From positions 1 through 5,362 of the forward strand of contig JAAFHN010000219.1 of assembly GCA_013298415.1 (NCBI GenBank): a stretch of DNA of 5,362 nt, in the 5' to 3' direction. The stretch is from Comamonadaceae bacterium. Lineage in GTDB: Bacteria; Pseudomonadota; Gammaproteobacteria; Burkholderiales; Burkholderiaceae_C. Positions 5,054-5,362 of the stretch are shown here, one piece after another; within the stretch, counting starts at the first letter, position 1, and each line of letters starts with the position of its first letter. The position numbers were made by a program, and so were the translations under genes. The notes beneath the pieces were generated by a model that was given only the letters and a program-made list of their open reading frames with translations, had not been told where the DNA came from and made no database searches.

Positions 5054-5362
5054 ATGATCAAACGTCGAACCCTCGCCCTCTCCGTCGCGCTTTCCGCTGC
5101 GCTGTCGCTTTGCGCGGCCCCCGCATTCGCGCAGACCGATTTCCCCAACAAGCCGATCAAGCTCGTGGTGCCCTTCCCTGCAGGCGGCAGCTCCGATGCC
5201 ATGGGCCGCTTGATGGCCGACAAGCTCGGCCCCTTGCTCAAAACCAGCGTGGTGGTGGACAACAAGGGCGGCGCGGGCGGCCTGATTGGCACGGATTTCG
5301 TGGCCAAGTCGCCTGCTGACGGCTACACCCTCGTGCTGGTGGATGTGTTTCACAGCTCCACG
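5054..5362 (+). CDS. Bug/TctC family tripartite tricarboxylate transporter solute-binding protein, 5' part
   Basis: The frame is open from the ATG at 5054 to the window edge (103 residues of a family usually about 320-330). Residues 1-26 form a signal peptide: MIKRRTLALS, a hydrophobic core, and cleavage after AFA (26), giving a mature start at QTDFPNKPIKLVVPFPAGG. The KPIKLVVPFPAGGSSD segment (33-48), the VVVDNKGGAGGLIGTDFVAKSPADGYTL stretch (66-92) and the charged residues between are diagnostic of Bug receptors. These are periplasmic binding proteins that capture carboxylates or similar organic anions, some for TctAB-type transporters; many are orphans, and the ligand cannot be read from this fragment. 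The twin Arg at 4-5 is common in this family. No clear ribosome-binding site precedes the ATG. The 3' end and any partner genes lie outside the window. Confidence 0.92.
   Translation, partial: MIKRRTLALSVALSAALSLCAAPAFAQTDFPNKPIKLVVPFPAGGSSDAMGRLMADKLGPLLKTSVVVDNKGGAGGLIGTDFVAKSPADGYTLVLVDVFHSST

Noticed and set aside
4955..5353. - strand open frame of 132 codons at the right edge
   Set aside because: It runs across the palindrome and opposite the Bug gene, whose + strand frame has a clear signal peptide and family motifs.

Overview
The window reads as a chromosomal segment of a GC-rich betaproteobacterium, most likely Comamonadaceae (Acidovorax/Rhodoferax/Polaromonas-like). This rests on the HemE and rhamnose-enzyme sequences, on a Bug/TctC-type periplasmic receptor (a family greatly expanded in this group), and on two AT-rich short repeats that resemble, from memory, a dispersed element of these genomes. 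No database search was possible, so the taxonomic assignment is inference.

Layout. Positions 1-2930 (+ strand) hold a compact dTDP-L-rhamnose operon in the order rfbB (3' part only), rfbD, rfbA, rfbC. The genes overlap or lie within a few bases of each other. The four enzymes convert glucose-1-phosphate to dTDP-L-rhamnose: RfbA makes dTDP-glucose, RfbB dehydrates it, RfbC epimerises and RfbD reduces. The product feeds O-antigen, capsule or other rhamnose-containing glycans. A 72-bp convergent gap (2931-3002) with hairpins separates rfbC from hemE (3003-4118, - strand), the uroporphyrinogen decarboxylase of heme biosynthesis. Upstream of hemE on the same strand lies a small exported DUF1569/DinB-like protein (4236-4742). 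A 311-bp divergent intergenic region (4743-5053) follows, then the 5' end of a Bug-family solute-binding protein gene (5054 to the window edge, + strand).

The genes themselves are ordinary. The structure worth a second look is in short repeats. (1) A 67-bp AT-rich element lies in frame inside rfbD and adds about 23 residues; a second diverged copy lies in opposite orientation in the hemE/DUF1569 gap, and the two share an exact 15-mer. (2) A ~100-bp imperfect palindrome with 25-bp arms (23/25 matching) lies just upstream of the Bug gene. (3) A 14-bp motif (13/14 identical) occurs once upstream of each of the two divergent genes, each time on the coding strand. I see no CRISPR array, tRNA, rRNA, transposase, phage gene or obvious defence system, and nothing that forms a new multi-gene system.
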